Shown here piece after piece: positions 6,558-7,163 of a stretch of 7,163 nt of DNA. Within the stretch, counting starts at the first letter, position 1, and each line of letters starts with the position of its first letter. The translations under genes were made by a program, and so were the position numbers. Below the pieces are notes generated by a model. The model was not told where the DNA came from. It worked only from the letters and a program-made list of their open reading frames with translations, and did not search any database. The DNA is from a bacterium (GTDB taxonomy: Bacteria > Actinomycetota > Acidimicrobiia > Acidimicrobiales > CATQHL01): NCBI GenBank assembly GCA_026713745.1, contig JAPONU010000104.1:1-7163 (forward strand). The letters run 5' to 3'.

Positions 6558-6620
6558 GAATCTGTTACTCGACACGCACGCTCTGCTGTGGTGGACGGGG
6601 TGCCGATCCTGCGGGCCTGA
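6556..6620 (+). pseudogene. Fragment of a second PIN toxin (start, possibly fused to its own end)
   Basis: From GTG 6556 the codons read (V/M)NLLLDTHALLWW, the classic opening of PIN toxins partnered with Phd antitoxins, with the first catalytic Asp in LLLDTHALLWW. After the two Trp codons the similarity stops (TGCRSCGPDS). In another frame 6588-6620 reads VVDGVPILRA followed by TGA, which resembles the last residues of some PIN toxins; if so, about 100 internal codons were deleted. The second part is weak. The first frame has no stop and runs into uvrC. Confidence 0.6.
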
Positions 6621-6636
6621 TTCGCTCCGGTGGGCT

Positions 6637-6655
6637 CCGGACCCCGGCGGTCCGG
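6637..6655 (+). terminator. GC-rich hairpin between toxin-antitoxin debris and uvrC
   Basis: CCGGACC (6637-6643) pairs perfectly with GGTCCGG (6649-6655) around the loop CCGGC. No T-run follows. It may weakly terminate transcripts coming from the toxin-antitoxin side before uvrC, or be incidental in such GC-rich DNA. Confidence 0.3.
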
Positions 6656-6674
6656 GCCGTCGCGGGGGCGCCCG

Positions 6675-6688
6675 TACGATTGGGGGCG
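6675..6688 (+). promoter_or_regulatory. Candidate -10 box of a leaderless uvrC transcript
   Basis: TACGAT at 6675-6680 is a good -10 match. A transcript would begin about seven bases later, at or next to the uvrC GTG (6688), giving a leaderless mRNA of the kind common in actinobacteria. The GTG lacks a properly spaced ribosome binding site (the G-run at 6682-6686 is only one base away), which fits. No recognisable -35 is present at 16-18 bases upstream. Confidence 0.35.
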
Positions 6689-7163
6689 TGCTGGAGCGCC
6701 CGCCTGCCGCGACCATTCCCGACGCTCCCGGGTCATACCAGTTCGTCGACGCCGACGGCCGGATCATCTACGTCGGCAAGGCCAAGTCGCTGCGCAGCCG
6801 TGTGGGCAGCTACTTCCAGAGTCCGGTGCACCTCGCGCCCCGCACCGCGCAGATGGTCACCACCGCAGCGGCGGTGGAATGGATCACCGTCGCCAACGAG
6901 GTGGATGCACTGCTGCTGGAGTACAGCCTCATCCAGCGCCACCAGCCCCGCTTCAACGTGCGCTACCGGGACGACAAGAGCTACCCGTTCCTGTGCGTGA
7001 CCCTCGTCGACGAGTGGCCCCGGGCCATGGTCGTGCGGGGCCGCAAGCGCAAGGGCAACCGCTACTTCGGCCCCTACGGCCACGCCTACGCCATTCGCGA
7101 GACGCTCGACCTGCTGCTGCGCACGTTCCCGATCCGCACCTGCTCGGACAACAAGTTCGCCGA
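6688..7163 (+). CDS. uvrC: UvrC, excinuclease ABC subunit C (N-terminal part; runs off the right edge)
   Basis: UvrC makes the two incisions around a lesion marked by UvrA-UvrB. About 158 residues of the usual 600-650 are present. The GIY-YIG nuclease domain, which makes the 3' cut, spans roughly residues 13-90: GSYQFVDADG, IIYVGKAKSLRSRVGSYF, then TVANEVDALLLE with the likely metal-binding Glu78. It continues with the family segments LIQRHQPRFNVRYRDDKSYP, RYFGPYGHAYAIRETLDLL and FPIRTCSDNKF. Start GTG 6688 gives a lead of about 14 residues before GSY, normal for the family. The frame is also open upstream to GTG 6556 (44 more codons over the PIN remnant), but that extension has no UvrC-like sequence. 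UvrC and UvrA share one repair pathway, so the two edges of the window are functionally linked. Confidence 0.95.
   Translation, partial: MLERPPAATIPDAPGSYQFVDADGRIIYVGKAKSLRSRVGSYFQSPVHLAPRTAQMVTTAAAVEWITVANEVDALLLEYSLIQRHQPRFNVRYRDDKSYPFLCVTLVDEWPRAMVVRGRKRKGNRYFGPYGHAYAIRETLDLLLRTFPIRTCSDNKFA

Noticed and set aside
1..7163. tRNA, rRNA, CRISPR array or insertion-sequence ends
   Set aside because: No cloverleaf, spaced direct-repeat array, transposase or terminal inverted repeat was seen. The toxin-antitoxin debris has no flanking target duplication I could recognise.

Overview
The window is about 7.2 kb of high-GC DNA with dense genes, all on the + strand, and GTG starts at several genes. 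A nucleotide excision repair gene lies at each edge: the 3' end of uvrA on the left and the 5' end of uvrC on the right. High GC, a uvrA-to-uvrC neighbourhood and a lipoprotein-anchored sugar-type binding protein suggest an actinobacterium, possibly of the Acidimicrobiia type. That placement is inferred from general gene character, not from a marker gene.

Layout. (1) 2-1039: the C-terminal third of UvrA. (2) 1040-1274: a non-coding leader with a small bulged hairpin and a 10-bp direct repeat. (3) 1275-5676: a three-gene ribose/CUT2-type ABC importer operon in the order binding lipoprotein, permease, double ATPase. A 17-bp perfect hairpin separates the first two genes and an ATGA overlap joins the last two. 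(4) 5677-5847: a spacer ending in an AT-rich promoter/operator-like stretch. (5) 5848-6527: an AbrB-type antitoxin and PIN-domain (VapC-type) toxin pair with a 4-base GTGA overlap. (6) About 6450-6620: debris of a second, different toxin-antitoxin pair, consisting of a Phd-like antitoxin C-terminus and the first residues of another PIN toxin. (7) 6688-7163: the N-terminal GIY-YIG region of UvrC.

How the genes work together. The importer genes should form one transcription unit: the lipoprotein captures a small solute (probably a sugar or related polyol, substrate unknown), the permease forms the channel and the two-domain ATPase drives it. The binding protein is unusual. Between its lipidated Cys and its ligand-binding domain lies a proline-free, roughly 54% alanine segment of about 170 residues with an exact AEAAAAQ heptad core, probably a long helical stalk or coiled coil.

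The most surprising spot is the 3' end of the PIN toxin. Its last ~20-25 codons look like the C-terminus of a Phd/YefM antitoxin, interrupted by the TAG that now ends the toxin. The same frame continues after the stop with more Phd-like sequence, and the start of a second PIN toxin follows. I read this as a scar of one toxin-antitoxin module replacing or recombining into another just upstream of uvrC. The second PIN remnant is also open in frame into uvrC.
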